Source of the DNA: Takakia lepidozioides
Lineage: Eukaryota > Streptophyta > Takakiopsida > Takakiales > Takakiaceae
Length of the DNA: 60,000 nt
Direction of reading: 5' to 3'
Assembly: GCA_030704615.1 (NCBI GenBank)
Contig: CM060732.1
Location: 9,178,001-9,238,000, forward strand
In this document: positions 35,236-46,870 of the stretch, in pieces
Layout of the letters: every line of letters starts with the position of its first letter
Numbering within the stretch: position 1 is the stretch's first letter
The notes under the pieces: model-generated
Told to the model about the DNA's origin: nothing
The model's input: the letters and a program-made list of their open reading frames with translations, nothing else
The model's database searches: none
Translations under genes and position numbers: made by a program

Positions 35236-35540
35236 TATATGAAGCAAGGCGGTTTGTTTGTTTTGTTTTGTTTCTTTGGTGACGTTGAGATCTCCCAAAC
35301 CGCTGAGCCTGGGTGCTTGGTACGGTTGGAAAGCCCTCGACTAGGAGGGGTGCAACGGCTTGGTCTCATGATTCTTGGACCTGCTGTGTGTGAGATGTGG
35401 AATTTCAAGTACTTTTGGTCTCTGGAAATTTGTGAAAAATAGCAAAATGTGCTGTCCCGATGACGTGGGGATCGCCCAAACTGCCGGATCTCTGGACATA
35501 GGGGATTGACTTAGATGACAATGGACACTTGGCCCAAAGG
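35236..35540 (+). repeat. Partial copy of the 39.8-41.1 kb inverted-repeat element
   Basis: Matches the left arm of that element (GGTTTGTTTGTTTTGTTTTG, GAGATCTCCCAAACCGC, GGTTGGAAAGCCCTCGAC, TGGTCTCATGATT) followed by its interior motif TTAGATGACAATGGACACTT. It lacks the poly-A and the second arm, so it is a truncated copy. Confidence 0.7.
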
Positions 35541-36125
35541 CACAGGTTACCCTAGTATCAATGAAGCTATTATTTACTCCCCGGACACTTACCTCGGACC
35601 GCACCCAATGATGGTTAGGTTGGTGAGTCCATACTACTCCCGCCAAGTCCTATTTACTTTAATGTGATAATATATTGACCCTTAACAAGTTTTTGTTTGT
35701 GAATTCTTGCCAGAGAACTTTCCTGGATCGAGTATTAGGGAAAAATCCAGGAAAGTCCTCTCCGAAGAGTTTTGAGCTGTCGGGAAGCTTGCTTGAAAAT
35801 CTTCCCTTACCTGCCCTGGTCGCAGTCTAGAGGTCGCAGTCCAGAGATGCCCGGGGCAGAGCGACGTAATTTGCTTTGCCTCGAAATTCTGGCCTTTTCG
35901 GGTGTCAGATTATATGCCATAATCTGCCGGGTCTGCTATCATGACAAGGTGCCCTCATCGATCTGACGCAAGCAGCTTCTACCAGCGCAAGTTGTCCTCG
36001 CGCTCATTCTCCCGCCATGTCTAAGTATAGAGATTAAATGAAAATTCCTATAGGCTGTTCACGTGCTACGAGATGTTGAACCCTGGATCATTATGCATTC
36101 CTTGCCAACACAAATTATGTACGGC
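35541..36125. other. Non-coding, small inverted repeat at 35719
   Basis: Contains a short inverted repeat (CTTTCCTGGA ... TCCAGGAAAG, 35719-35755). No gene is recognised. Confidence 0.4.
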
Positions 36126-36269
36126 AACGTCCATTGGGAGCCACGTCACCTGGGATAATCTGCCGAAGAGCCAGCGAGCGGCGAGTGCTCTACAGCAGAT
36201 TATCCCAGTCCCGCCGCTCGTTGGCTCTTCGGCAGATTATCCCAGGTGACGTGGCTCCCAATGGACGTT
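36126..36269. repeat. Near-perfect hairpin, 58-bp arms
   Basis: Left arm 36126-36183 and right arm 36212-36269 are reverse complements with a single mismatch; the 28-nt loop contains a further GCAGATTATCCCAG copy found in the right arm. Outside the arms AATTATGTA appears inverted on both sides after a 4-nt offset on the left. This could be a foldback element or a small-RNA-type precursor; the sequence alone cannot decide. Confidence 0.9.
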
Positions 36270-39200
36270 ACATAATTCCCATCCAAGGAAGATTCCCCCC
36301 ATGTAAGTTATTACATTTATAAAGGGAATTTTCACGCAGTGGTTTACATGAGAGGTAAATCTCTTAACACCAGGCCCTTTCTGAAATTGCGGAGCCCTTT
36401 AGACTCGAAAATTCAGTAGTCCTCGGGTTAAAACTCTTACCTCATAAACTTGCCCCGTCCTGGATTATGAAAATGCCCCCTCTCAGGTTGTAATCCAGCA
36501 TAGTTTGGAGACAGGATATTCTGCTTGAGACTTTACCTTTTTGCAAAGCACTGGAAGAGAATTCCACGAAGCGCCCAGGACAAAATGCGGAATTTCACCA
36601 AATGCCCCTGGTAAAATGTGGAGTCTTGTAGGCGATTACGCATGGGGAGGCATCAATTTATATAAAGGAAATTTTCAGCAAGTACTAACGTATTAGGTAA
36701 GGTCTTGCAACGAGCGGGCTTTATGTGAATCAAGATTCCATATCCCCCAGGGCGTTGGAATCTTGATTTGTATAAAAACCGATTATGGGATTTAACTCAG
36801 GTAAAAAATGCATTTAAGACCGTGAAAATTCCTTGCCAATCTCTCAGATTACGGCCTAGGAAAAGCTGGAAAAATTATGCCATTTAAAGCCCATGAGCTA
36901 GGTTTTTAAGAACAAAGGGAATTTTCCAGTAGTGCCATCAGTTTTAATCATGTGACTCAACCCATGGGGAAGGAATATGGTTTGCAGTCATATTTACTGA
37001 CCGTTATGCACGGGGGTTAGAAGAAGCGCAGCAGTATAGAACGGGATCGGGACGGGGTTTCGATATGCTCTACAGTTGTGATTTTGCATGGATCCCTAGA
37101 TGGGGAGTATGTCACTTGTGGTGTGAGTTGCAATGCAACACTGATCTTTCAGGACGCATGCCGAGTAGGCCGCAGTGAAGCTAGGGACCAAAGCTAACCT
37201 GAGATTGTGCTCTGCAATAAAATCGACCCGTGGCAGAGATGAGACGAAGGCGGCTGAACAGATCTAGAGGAATGTTCAGCTACCTTGAGTCAAGCGTGAT
37301 AAGCAACGTTGGCGGTAGCTGTTGGGGAGACCTCATCATTCTACACATATATCTGATGTTCACTTGTCCTGGAGAATGTCAGGGAGGAACACTTGGCACC
37401 AAAAGCTCTTGTGCAAGTCGACCGGCTTTTCTTAAAAGTGTATTTCAGGTACATTGGACATACCTCAAGCACGATTAGCATTGACGGTTGCTGTCGGGAG
37501 AACTATTCGTTCTGGCATCGCATCTAACCGCTTGTCGAGATTATACGTGTCAGAGAAGGAACACTTGGCAACTGAAGATCTCTAGAGTGAAATTTGGATC
37601 TAGGCTTGTCGGATATGGAAATGATAATCAAACGCCGCCGTTGTGAAACAATAGTCAGCGCCGCCACTAATTGGTAATTCACTACGTGACAGATCACTTG
37701 TTATCACGAGTCGTTGTGGGTTCTTCCTTTTACTGGTCGATCCAGACGCCATTGGGCCGCCATCTTGACATCCTGGAAAGATGTTATCCAAACAATGCAG
37801 CCGCTGGAGGTCAGTTGCAAATTGTTGACAGTTTTCACCTTCCTTACTTAGATGAGCGCAGAGTTTCCATCTAGGCTACGTCAGACGATTCACTTGAGTT
37901 TCTCTTCGAATAGAAATCGTCCTACGGTAAATTGTACAGCTACATATGAAAAAAATGACATCCGAGAAGTGGGAAGGTGAAAGAACGTCCAAAGTTATCA
38001 GAATAGTGTTGTTGCCCAGGTTCGTCACATGTCGGAAGAAAAGTACATAAATTTCTGATTTGTAGTAATGCTTTGCACAAAGTTATTTACGGTGTGATCC
38101 GGCGGGACACAGGACGTCAACATGTGTTAGCAAGTAGGTCAGTCCAGGATTCGCCAGCTCATGTACGAAGACTGTCGGCAGGTCTCACATTGCAGCAATG
38201 AGACACGTAGTACACATAGGTTGGCTGGAAAAGTTGCGATACTACATACCTCAAGAGTTATTAGAGTTAGAAGTCTTCAATTTGCCTGACAAAGACTTCA
38301 ACTATCTACAAACTTTGGTATCTTTCTATCTACCAATTCAAGCTATAGCAAAGATTTGGATTGCAAGATTTCCAAGGTTTATTCACGGCAGATACATGTT
38401 CCTTTCTCGGTTTCGTATTTCACAGGATCGATAGGGTTAGCTCTCATAGGCTAGCTTCATAGACGAATCACGATCCGATAGGAGGCAGGAAGAAGGTTTT
38501 CCCATGCAGAGCTATGGTTGGGGAACCTGGAAACTGGGCGCCATCTTAGCGTTCGTAGGATGATCACGAAATCTGAAGATGTGGTGATCGTTAATAGTGA
38601 CCATGATTTGTTGGTTTCTGGTGAATCTGTGAACCATCCATATGTGATTTTCAAAATCGGTTGAAGTTCATGTGGAAGAGATATCCAGCTTAACTTTCGC
38701 TTGGAACAGTCTTAGATTCATGGTTTGTTGCCATTGGTGATTTTGAGGGGACATATTGACAGATTTGCAGACTGCAGTGATTACAGTGGGCAGATTTGTT
38801 ATACTGTACGGACCCATCCTGTAGCACCACATGCAAATGCAGAAGGTTTTAGTCTGCCTATAAAACTATGAAGGAAAGTAAGAGAACGAGACTGTTGTAC
38901 TTTGAGCAGAGTTTCTGTGCCTGTACAAGATTCCATTTTGAGCTGCTAGTCACGCCAGATTCAAAAGTTGGCTATTATTATAACTTAATAGAGAATAATC
39001 TTCATTTAGCTGATTTTTTTCCTTATCAGCGCACATATTTTTCCCTTGTATTATATTTGATTATAACTTTTCATTCCATTTACTCTTCAAGTATTATATG
39101 TAAACCATGCCATATTTTATGTCGTAAATGTGTTAAATTTTGCAATTGATGTGTATGATATATTATTGTCCAATTTTTATTAGGAGTGAGAACAGTCAAA

Positions 39201-39369
39201 CATAAAACTCAGTTTTGAGTAGCAATATTATACGGATAAATCATAGAATGAGGGAAGCTATGTAAATCTTCGTGGTTAATCAATATGACAATTATTTATC
39301 ACAACACGTCGTGTCGCGCACCTCATTTCGATAAACTACCCTTTCATGTCATATTTGGTCGTTTACCTG
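36270..39369. other. Mostly single-copy DNA, no confident gene
   Basis: GGGAATTTTC-type motifs recur near 36325, 36670 and 36915, and a 12-bp-arm palindrome (AATCAAGATTCC / GGAATCTTGATT) lies at about 36727-36767. ORFs are short. The 38870-39300 stretch is AT-rich. No domains, RNAs or transposon ends were identified. Confidence 0.4.
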
Positions 39370-39615
39370 GCTTGCTTCACGAGCTTCTGGTTGAGGTTCT
39401 GGTTGCTTAACGGACTTGCACCATTCTCACGAGCTTCTGGTTGAGGTTCTGGTTGCTTAACGGACTTGCACCATTCTCAGGGTTACTACTCCTTATATAT
39501 ACTTTTGGAGGTGTCGGGGGTCTCACAAACAGCCCTAGAAGTCCTTTTTTGTGAACTACCACCGTGAACCTCAACTCCTTGTGATGAGTCGTGCCCACCG
39601 ACAACGGCTCCTCAA
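39370..39615 (-). repeat. Inverted LTR-like fragment with a 50-bp duplication
   Basis: Reverse-complement match to the TATA/R part of the 10.2 and 14.1 kb segments (TATATATAAGGAGTAGTAAC, GAGAATGGTGCAAGTCCGTT on the minus strand). A 50-bp stretch is duplicated in tandem, 39379-39428 and 39429-39478, exactly downstream of the TATA-like box in the LTR sense. The next ~220 bp carry repeated 'CTTGAGCCCCTCAAGA' motifs. Confidence 0.75.
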
Positions 39616-39841
39616 GTAAAGTACTTCAGCCTCTCTAGATTGAGCCCTTTAGGATAAATACTTGAGCCCCTCAAGAATGGTCCTTGAATATCCCAGGAAA
39701 AATATTTAATGAACCCCTCAAGAATGGTTCTTGAGCCCCTCAAGAGGAAAAAAAAGTGAGCACCTAGACCATCAATACTAAAAGAGGATTAGTACTTAAT
39801 GAGATCAAATAAAATAATGGTATATATATATATATATATAT

Positions 39842-41127
39842 ATGAATTAAGACGATTTGTTTGTTTTGTTTGTTTTGTCACGTTGAGATGTCCCAAACCG
39901 CAAGGCCCCAGCCCTGGTGCTTGGTACCGTTGGAAAGCCCTCGACGAGGAGGGGTGCACGGGCTTGGTCTCATGATTTTTGAACATGCGGTGTGGGAGAT
40001 GTCGAATTTCAAGTAATTTTGGTCGCTGAAAATTCACAAAAAATAGTAAAAATGGCAAAGTGGGCATTCCTGGAACAATGGTTGGAGCCTCGAGGGGAGA
40101 CATATCAAGGGAAAGGTCTCCGGTTCAAATCTGGTCGTAGGCCCTCTGAAGGAAAAAAAAAAAAAAAAAAAAAAAAAAACTGATTAGATATGGGATTGCA
40201 CTTGGACTTAGATGACACTAGACACTTGGGCCTCTACATGGGAGATGCACTTGGATACATGAATAGAAGATTGCACTTGGGCTTAGATTTCAATTCTTCA
40301 CACATGGGCCAACGGGGCACTAGCGGACTCCACCCACGCCTCCCACTTGTACAAGAAATTGCACTTGGGCTTAGGTTTCAATTCTTCACACACGGACCTT
40401 GACATATGAGACGCTACTTGAATACATAGGGGATTGCACTTGGACTTAGATTTCAATTCTTAACACATGGGCCAATGGCGTAGGCTACCCTAGGCCTAGA
40501 TCTCCCTAACATGAGGGTCTCTAGATACATAGGGGAGTGCACACTGGGCTCTATGGAAAAAAACTTACTTAGATGACATTGGACACTTGGGCCAACGGCA
40601 AAGGCTACCCTAGAGGTTGCATTTGGGCCTCGACATAGGAGACACACTTTGATACATAGGGGATTGCACAATGGGCTTAGATGGGCCTCGACATAGGAGA
40701 CGCACATGGGAGACGCCAAAGTTGGATGCATAGGAGATTGCACTTGGGCTTAGATGACATTGGACACTTGGGCCAACGGCACAGGCTACCCTTTTTTTTT
40801 TCAGAGAGCCTACGACCAGATTTGAACCGGAGACCTTTCCCTTGATATCTCTCCGGTCGAGGCTCCAACCATTGTCCCAAGAATGCCCACTTTGCCATTT
40901 TTGCTATTTTTTGTGAATTTCCAGCGACCAAAAGTACTTGGAATTCCGTATCTCCCACACCGGAGGTCCAAAAATCATGAGACCAAGCCGGTGCACCCCT
41001 CCTCGTCGAGGGTTTTCCAACGGTACCAAGCACTAGCGCTGGGGCCTCGCGGTTTGGGACATCTCAACGTGACAAAACAAACAAACAAACAAACAAACAA
41101 GTAAACAAACAAATCGTCTTAATTCAT
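39842..41127. mobile_element. Foldback element with ~330-bp inverted arms
   Basis: The left arm (39842-40172) and right arm (40791-41127) are reverse complements, ending outward in ATGAATTAAGACGATTTG and inward in a poly-A / poly-T tract beside GGTTCAAATCTGGTCG. The interior has four or more copies of a motif including TTAGATGACATTGGACACTT and GGGCCAACGGCACAGGCTAC. No target duplication could be recognised. The B-box-like GGTTCAAATC with an adjacent poly-A also suggests two SINE-like copies inserted tail to tail. Confidence 0.65.
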
Positions 41128-41276
41128 AAATAAATTTTATTAAGTTTATTTTGGGAAAAAAATTAAAATTAAAACCCTGTGGGTACACCATGAGGCACAC
41201 ACACCGTAGTCAGTAAAAAATAAACAAGCCTCCTGAAAAGAGCAGAGACAAATTAGGGCTAGAGAGCCCCTATTCA

Positions 41277-41930
41277 AAACAAACCCCATATGGGGTTGAG
41301 GAAAAGTAGGCAGTAACGCCTTGAACGGTAGATCGAGAAGTTTGATAACAAAGGAGTAGTTGCATGCTTGAAACTTGTAGAGATTGATGAAACAAATTCT
41401 ACTAAATGCGAGTGCTCAGCGAAACTGAAGTCTAGCAGCCGATCTGATATGACGCCAATTGATATCTCTGTCAAATTCTGGTGACACCATGGAGGTCCGC
41501 GTCGAGATTTCTACAGCCGACGGGTGGGAGGGCTGTCCAGATGCAGTTTGCTAGCGTTGAACTGGTGCAGAAGTGGCCATTTATGGCCAGCAAAGTATAG
41601 ATGGACCAAGTATTACCTGAGAGGATCTAGGCACATCTAGTCTTCCAAGTTCCAAATATGCCAAAGTGTTGAGCTTCTAAGGCACTCGAAAACTGGGTAG
41701 ATAAAAGCTTTGTTCTGTGTGTTGATGTCGTAGTTAAGAAGCAAGCTTATTTCGGACAAGGTTTGGCCATTCTAGTTGTAGATGCATATAATGGCACATT
41801 TTTATTTTCTGATCGTTTTTTTTCCTTTAGCCAAGCAGTTTTGGCATTGTATTGCCAAAACATGACAAATTGTTAGTTATTTGAGAATCGCCGATAAAGC
41901 ACCTAGGCATTTACTTAGTCTGAGACGACC
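41277..41930 (-). pseudogene. Possible second LINE ORF2 end
   Basis: Minus-strand frames include QFVMFWQYNAKTAWLKEKK, QTLSEISLLLNYDINTQNK and ECLRSSTLWHIWNLED, recalling the zf-RVT to C-terminal part of plant LINE ORF2 (LW-x-IW signature). Multiple stops occur and the zinc ligands are not clear. This is weaker than the fragment at 11.5 kb. Confidence 0.3.
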
Positions 41931-42689
41931 ATGGAGAGGAACTTTGGCGTCAAAATGACCGTAGGAAGCTGCATCGACAACGTGTTAGACTGCCAATTCA
42001 ATACCAATAGCGGCAAGTTGGATCTCCAAACATATGAGGCAACTGTTCAATGACGGGTTGCGATCTGTTTGATCTCTTTTTTCTCTTGTCCAGTAGGTCC
42101 ACACAGTGACAAGACTTGGCAATTTTAGAATTAGTTTGTATAGCGATGAAATATCGCACAAAAGTAGGATGTTGCATCGGAACAATGACGAGTCGAGACG
42201 ACTTCGGAGCGAAGTATGGGCAAACCGACGATGCAAAGGTAGTTGGAGATGACTCCCGAGCTTTAAAATCCAATGGCAAGGTCAGAGGCTCCCAGGAGCA
42301 CCACCATTAGATTATTTTCCCAGGAAGTTGCAAAGTTTATCATACGACGAATCCGAAGAACAACGTTTGGAATATATTTTCAAATCTGATTGACCTGAGA
42401 ATTTACAAGCTACTACGGAGCACCTAATGATAATTTATCACCAAGTTTTGTGATTTAGGGTTAAGGTTAGCAACAGCACCGAATTACAAGGCCAACGGCA
42501 CTTGTGGCGAACGCTTCATTGGTTTTCTGTTTTATTCATTGGAGAAAAAATCACAAATTCGCCTTAGAGGTTTTTGGATGAGAAACGCCAGCTAAGCCAT
42601 CCAAGTGGAGGATGGAAAAACATCTGTTAGTCCCAGTTGATGATTTCCATCCATGTTGTTAGTTTATTTCATTCTATTATTTTAATTAA
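41931..42689. other. No recognised feature
   Basis: Short overlapping frames on both strands with no domain; no repeat or RNA signal seen. Confidence 0.4.
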
Positions 42690-43480
42690 ACTATAACTCC
42701 CTCTAGTTTATACTAGTGTAATATTATTTTTCAGTAGTTTATTAGGCCCAAAAGTAGTATAAAAGAAGAGCAAGGCTCTCTTGTTCTTCATCTAGTTTCA
42801 TTTGTTTGCTTGCCTCTTGCTTGTTGTTGTAGTCTAGTTTGTTAGTATGGCTAGAGGAAGCCTAGATCCTAGAGAGTAAAGCTTGAGCTTAGGAAAGCAT
42901 TTTAGAAGTTAAGGAGAGAGGTCCTAGGTTTTTGTAGGCCTTTGAGCCATTTTTCATTTAGAAAAAGAGGACTTGTGGACACCCAAAGTGGAGTGTGGAA
43001 GACTTAGAGACGAGTAGGAATACAGGAGGTGGACCAAGCTTGACGAGCACCAAGAAGGGCCGCAAAGAGTACCATGCTACCGAGCTATTAGAGCATCACA
43101 AGCACCGTTGCACACTCGAGGGTGATTCACAACTCACTCATTTGATTTGATTTCATTTCATTTCCATTCTTGTCTTTTTTTATGCCAAGCCATAGGTTTG
43201 GAATGTATGTTTGTTTGAAGAAAAACTAACCCTCTAGGTGTGAAGATGAGGTCTTGTTAGAGAATGATCCGTTAAATAAGGGAAGAGTCCCTAAGTCAAG
43301 AGTCAAGAAGGCCAAAGGCCATTTGTTTTGAGTTCATTAAGTGTTGAAAAGCTCTTTTGAGGATTTTGGTATAAGCTAGACTGATAGACAGCCAACTAAT
43401 AACTAACCAGCAGGCAGTAGCCTTATTCATAATAGGCCATAGGCCATAGTAATTTATTGAAATCCCAAGCAAGGGCAAAA
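42690..43480 (+). other. Promoter/LTR-like stretch
   Basis: AGTAGTATAAAAGAAGAGC near 42757 looks like a TATA box followed by a pyrimidine-rich transcribed start (CTCTCTTGTTCTTCATC), the usual look of a plant LTR U3-R boundary. Neither a second LTR nor an adjacent retroelement ORF was found. The remainder to 43480 shows no gene. Confidence 0.3.
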
Positions 43481-43661
43481 AGGACTTGTGGTGGGGTGTT
43501 ATTTGTTTATTCTTGTTTTTATTGAAGGTTTATGGTCGCTGCCCAGCTGCATCGCCACAACAACAGATCGCGGCTTTTATGACTATGTTTTATGACATCC
43601 CGCGCCCTTACTGTGCATATTCTGCAATCATCGCACTCCACGACACCACATCTCGTTCAAC

Positions 43662-43803
43662 CATACTGTCGAATACTCCCTTCATACATGTCCACAAGGG
43701 TACTGTTTAGAATGACATTTGGTAGTACAATTGCAGCTCTGACAATGTCGCCATGGACCTCTTTGCCCTTTTCTAGAGCTGCCAGGCTTGCACACGCATT
43801 GCA
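43662..43803 (-). pseudogene. PPR repeat fragment
   Basis: The minus strand reads CNACASLAALEKGKEVHGDI and VLPNVILNSTLVDMYEG, a textbook PLS-class pentatricopeptide repeat (RNA binding in organelles). Only about one and a half repeats survive; the fragment joins hAT-type sequence on the other strand at about 43805. Confidence 0.8.
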
Positions 43804-43805
43804 AA

Positions 43806-43950
43806 TGCACACAAACTGGATACCCCGGCATGTGACTATCGGACTGTTCGAAGCCCTAGACACCTCTGGTGCTGCACTTGCAGAGATCGTCAAACCTTTG
43901 TTAGAGCAGTATCAATTGACTGAGAAGATTATTGCGTGTAAGGATGAGGG
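43806..43950 (+). pseudogene. hAT transposase fragment
   Basis: NWIPRHVTIGLFEALDTSG, AALAEIVKPLLEQYQLTEKI and ACKDEG match the RNase-H-like core of hAT transposases in the region leading to the 'KDEG.N' second catalytic area. About 48 residues only. It is not contiguous with the transposase at 47.2-49.7 kb and represents a different subfamily. Confidence 0.55.
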
Positions 43951-43951
43951 G

Positions 43952-44090
43952 GTACAAGAAACCTGCATGAGTAGATGGTCAACTAAAGGCAGCAGCTGCA
44001 GCGGCACAGTTGATAAAATCAAGCACCTCAACCATGACCACAGCTTCTGAAAGAGGATCAAGAGAGGAGGCCACAATGCCTCTTCTAGCA
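43952..44090 (+). pseudogene. OSB-like C-terminal fragment
   Basis: Frame YKKPA, then a TGA where the 23.5-kb copy has TGG, then VDGQLKAAAAAAQLIKSSTS. The 23.5-kb OSB-like copy has SYKKLAWVDGQ followed by an Ala-rich stretch and QLIKSGT. So this is a short piece of the same gene family on the opposite strand of the window. Confidence 0.6.
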
Positions 44091-44261
44091 TTTCTGGGCA
44101 TGTGAAGATGCTTTGTGCAGCAGACTGACTGACAGAGGCTCTACAGATTTTAAACCAATGAGGAATTTCAGTAGATTCAGATGTGTATGTTTGTCTCTTG
44201 CTTAAGTGCATCAAGATGGAAGGTCTGGATGGCAGGCACCCTCTCTCTATCACCCTAGCTG

Positions 44262-44462
44262 TCTGTCAAGCAATTCGCAGCTAGAAAGCAGGTGCACACT
44301 CACATTATCCAAAGTGGATTCACGCCAAATGTTTTTCAACTCAACACCCTTGTCAACATGTATGTTAAGCGCGGGAGCATCGTGGATGCTCACCAAGTGT
44401 TCAACAGAATGCCTCAACGATCTTTGATCACGTGGCATATAATGTTGGCAGGATTTACTAAG
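44262..44462 (+). pseudogene. PPR repeat fragment
   Basis: ARKQVHTHIIQSGFTPNVFQ, LNTLVNMYVKRGSIVDAHQV and FNRMPQRSLITWHIMLAGFT are consecutive PLS-type pentatricopeptide motifs. The reading then breaks off into an unrelated Glu/Gln-rich frame at about 44465. The piece is not the continuation of the minus-strand PPR fragment at 43.7 kb. Confidence 0.8.
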
Positions 44463-44469
44463 AACAGTA

Positions 44470-45991
44470 GGGCAAGGCAAAAAGAGAGTTGGAACAGAGC
44501 TTGCAGACCCATATCCAGATGAGTGCGGATATCCAGCGGAGGCTGGAGGAGATACAGGGGAAGCTGACCGAAGTAAGCGAGTAGGCCAAGGAGAAATTGG
44601 CCAATACAAGGACACGCTCAAAGGCACGGAGATAGTGCTGAAAGAGACGCAAGAATAGTTGCGAGTAAAGGAGGAGACACCGTTGACAGTCCAGAACCAG
44701 GCAGAGACCTACGAGCAGTATTATTGAGCCGAAAAGGCTCAACGAGAGAGTCTGGAAATCAAGGCGGAGCAGGCGTATTGGGCTCTGTGAAAGTCCAACA
44801 ATACAATGGCCATACTACAGAGGGACATGGTGCATTGGAAGACCCACGGGATGTGGGCAAACGAGTTGATCTGGAAGGAGCTGGCAGCCCGGAAGGCCAA
44901 GGATATCGTAATAGAGGTTGGCCAGAAGGAATGAGTGCAGACGAGCAGACCTGAGTGGGAGAACAACTTCGAAGATTGGGCTAGAGATTATCTGGACAAG
45001 ACGACCTCAGAGGCCCAAGAGTATATGTATGTGTTGGACAAGATCTACGACGAGTTGGGAGCAAGCGTTGAGGATGTGTTCTCCCAGACCGACGAGGAGA
45101 AGAATAGGTTACGACTGGGAATAACTTGTTACCAGGAGGAAAGAGCCAAGGAGTTGACCGAGGATGTGGAGGAGTTCACCAAAAAATGGGCGCCAGTCTC
45201 ATATGCAGGGGAGACCTCGGAGGGAACCCGCACAGTTCTCGTCCCCAATCGACTCACAGGAGGGACGGAAGACGAAGAGGACTTCGTTCTAGTCCAAAGA
45301 GAAAGAACGGCTATGGACGCGGAAATGGGGAAGCTCGTGGCGCCAACCCTGGAAGACAACCAACGAGCTGACATACGGATTAGAGGGGACAAACCTAGCG
45401 AGGAGAAATCCCTCGTGTCTGATGAAGCGACCCAGTTAGCCATCGTAGAGCAAACAAACCCGGAAGGACCTACGGGTACGAACCAAGAGGAGGCCATTGA
45501 GCTCTCAAGTGAGGACGAGGTCACAGAGGAAGATAAGCTACCACGGCTAAAGAGAACTGAAGCAGTCAGGGAGCAGCAGGAGAAGGCTGCAAATGACCAG
45601 AGGATGGAAGAATGGCTAGTGGGCAGGAAGAACAACCAGGGCTAGAAGCAGCAATAGTAACAGAGCCTAGTGCTTTTCAGGAGGTCCCAAGGAGCCCGGC
45701 CAGGCAGCAAGTGATGGCCACATTTGCAAGGGGAACCCCCGTCATGGGCTATGAACAGCAAATGGCATTGCTTCCATTGGCGAGTGGTTTTATGGGAGCG
45801 ATCAGTGTGCCAGACCTGATTGCCATAGTCCCGAGGGGGACGGAGGAGAGCACCACGCAGTTGTCACCTGGGGGCCCGGTTATCAGCGTCACGTCTGTCA
45901 GTCAGCGTCAGGTTATGTCAGACTTGACGCTGACAGGACCTCCGTCACGTCAGGTTCGAGAAATTCTGGCGGTCGTTTTATTTTTCAAAAA
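44470..45991 (+). pseudogene. Coiled-coil/acidic protein gene, family unrecognised
   Basis: The first ~450 bp, in shifting frames, encode a heptad-rich part (ELEQSLQTHIQMSADIQRRL, EIQGKLTEVSE, YKDTLKGTEIVLKETQE, DMVHWKTHGMWANELIWKEL) with several TAG/TGA stops. From 44935 a clean frame of 236 codons follows: WENNFEDWARDYLDKTTSEA, MYVLDKIYDELGASVEDVF, then an acidic Glu-rich tail ending at a TAG. An overlapping frame from 45612 (PGLEAAIVTEPSAFQEVPRS) continues to a hairpin array. It resembles the Gag-like or accessory proteins near charophyte retroelements, but that is recollection; no zinc knuckle or protease is seen. Confidence 0.45.
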
Positions 45992-46870
45992 ATAAATAAA
46001 AATAGTGACCACTATATTGGCGGTCGCTTCAATTTATTTAAAAAAAAAAGCAAGATTGGCGGTCGCATTGGCGGTCCCCTAATTTAAAAGAGAAAACAAG
46101 CGACCGCCGTATTGGCGGTCGCACAATTTTGCAAATATATACAAAACAAGCGACTGCCATATGGCGGTCAGTTAATTTCAAAAATATATAAAAAACAAGC
46201 GACCGCCATTTGGTGGTCGCTTAATTTCAAAAAATATATATAAAAAACAAGCGGCCGCCATATGGCTGTCGGTTAATTTCAAAATTATATTAAAAAACAA
46301 ACGACATATGAAAATAAAAGCTACCGCCACACCGGTGGTCGCTTATTTTAAAATAAAACAATATTTGCGACCGCCAAACTGGCGGTCGCATAAATTTAAA
46401 AATATATAAAATAAAAGCGACCGCCAAACTGGCAGTCGCTTAAACTTGAAAATATAAAGATTAAAAGCGAATGCCGTACTGGCGGTCGTGTTTTAAAAAA
46501 AAAATTAAGAATAAAAGCGACCACCGTACTGACGGTCGCGTTTTTTTTAAAATATTAAGAATAAAAGTGACCACCATATTGGCGGTCGCTTAATTTTAAA
46601 TATATAAACAAATGAAGCGACCGCTATACTGGCGGTCGTATTATATTTTGAAATAAAAAACAATAGCGACCGCCATACGGGCGGTCGCTTAAATTTAAAA
46701 ATATACAAATTGAATCGACCGCAATATTGCACAAAATGAAAAGAAATAAAAGCGACCACAATAGTGGCGGTTGCTTGTGTTTCATAAAAAATAAAAATAA
46801 CGACCGTTTAATTTTAAAATTATAACAAATATGGTTGTACCGCCTTTTCCGGGTGGACGCTATTGGTTCG
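45960..46870. repeat. Hairpin array, GCGACCGCC / GGCGGTCGC
   Basis: About 14 copies of palindromes of the type AGCGACCGCC-(A/T)-GGCGGTCGCT separated by 25-40 bp of A/T-rich DNA. Mutated stems (GACCACCGTACTGACGGTC and others) show decay. The array starts where the acidic ORF ends. The 46871-47240 stretch is an unremarkable leader to the hAT gene. Confidence 0.85.

Noticed and set aside
40080-40160. tRNA gene suggested by GGTTCAAATCT
   Set aside because: No matching A box or acceptor stem; it lies in a repeated foldback arm next to poly-A.
43912-44253. Minus-strand 113-codon frame
   Set aside because: Shadow of OSB-like and neighbouring plus-strand fragments; its peptide matches nothing recognisable.
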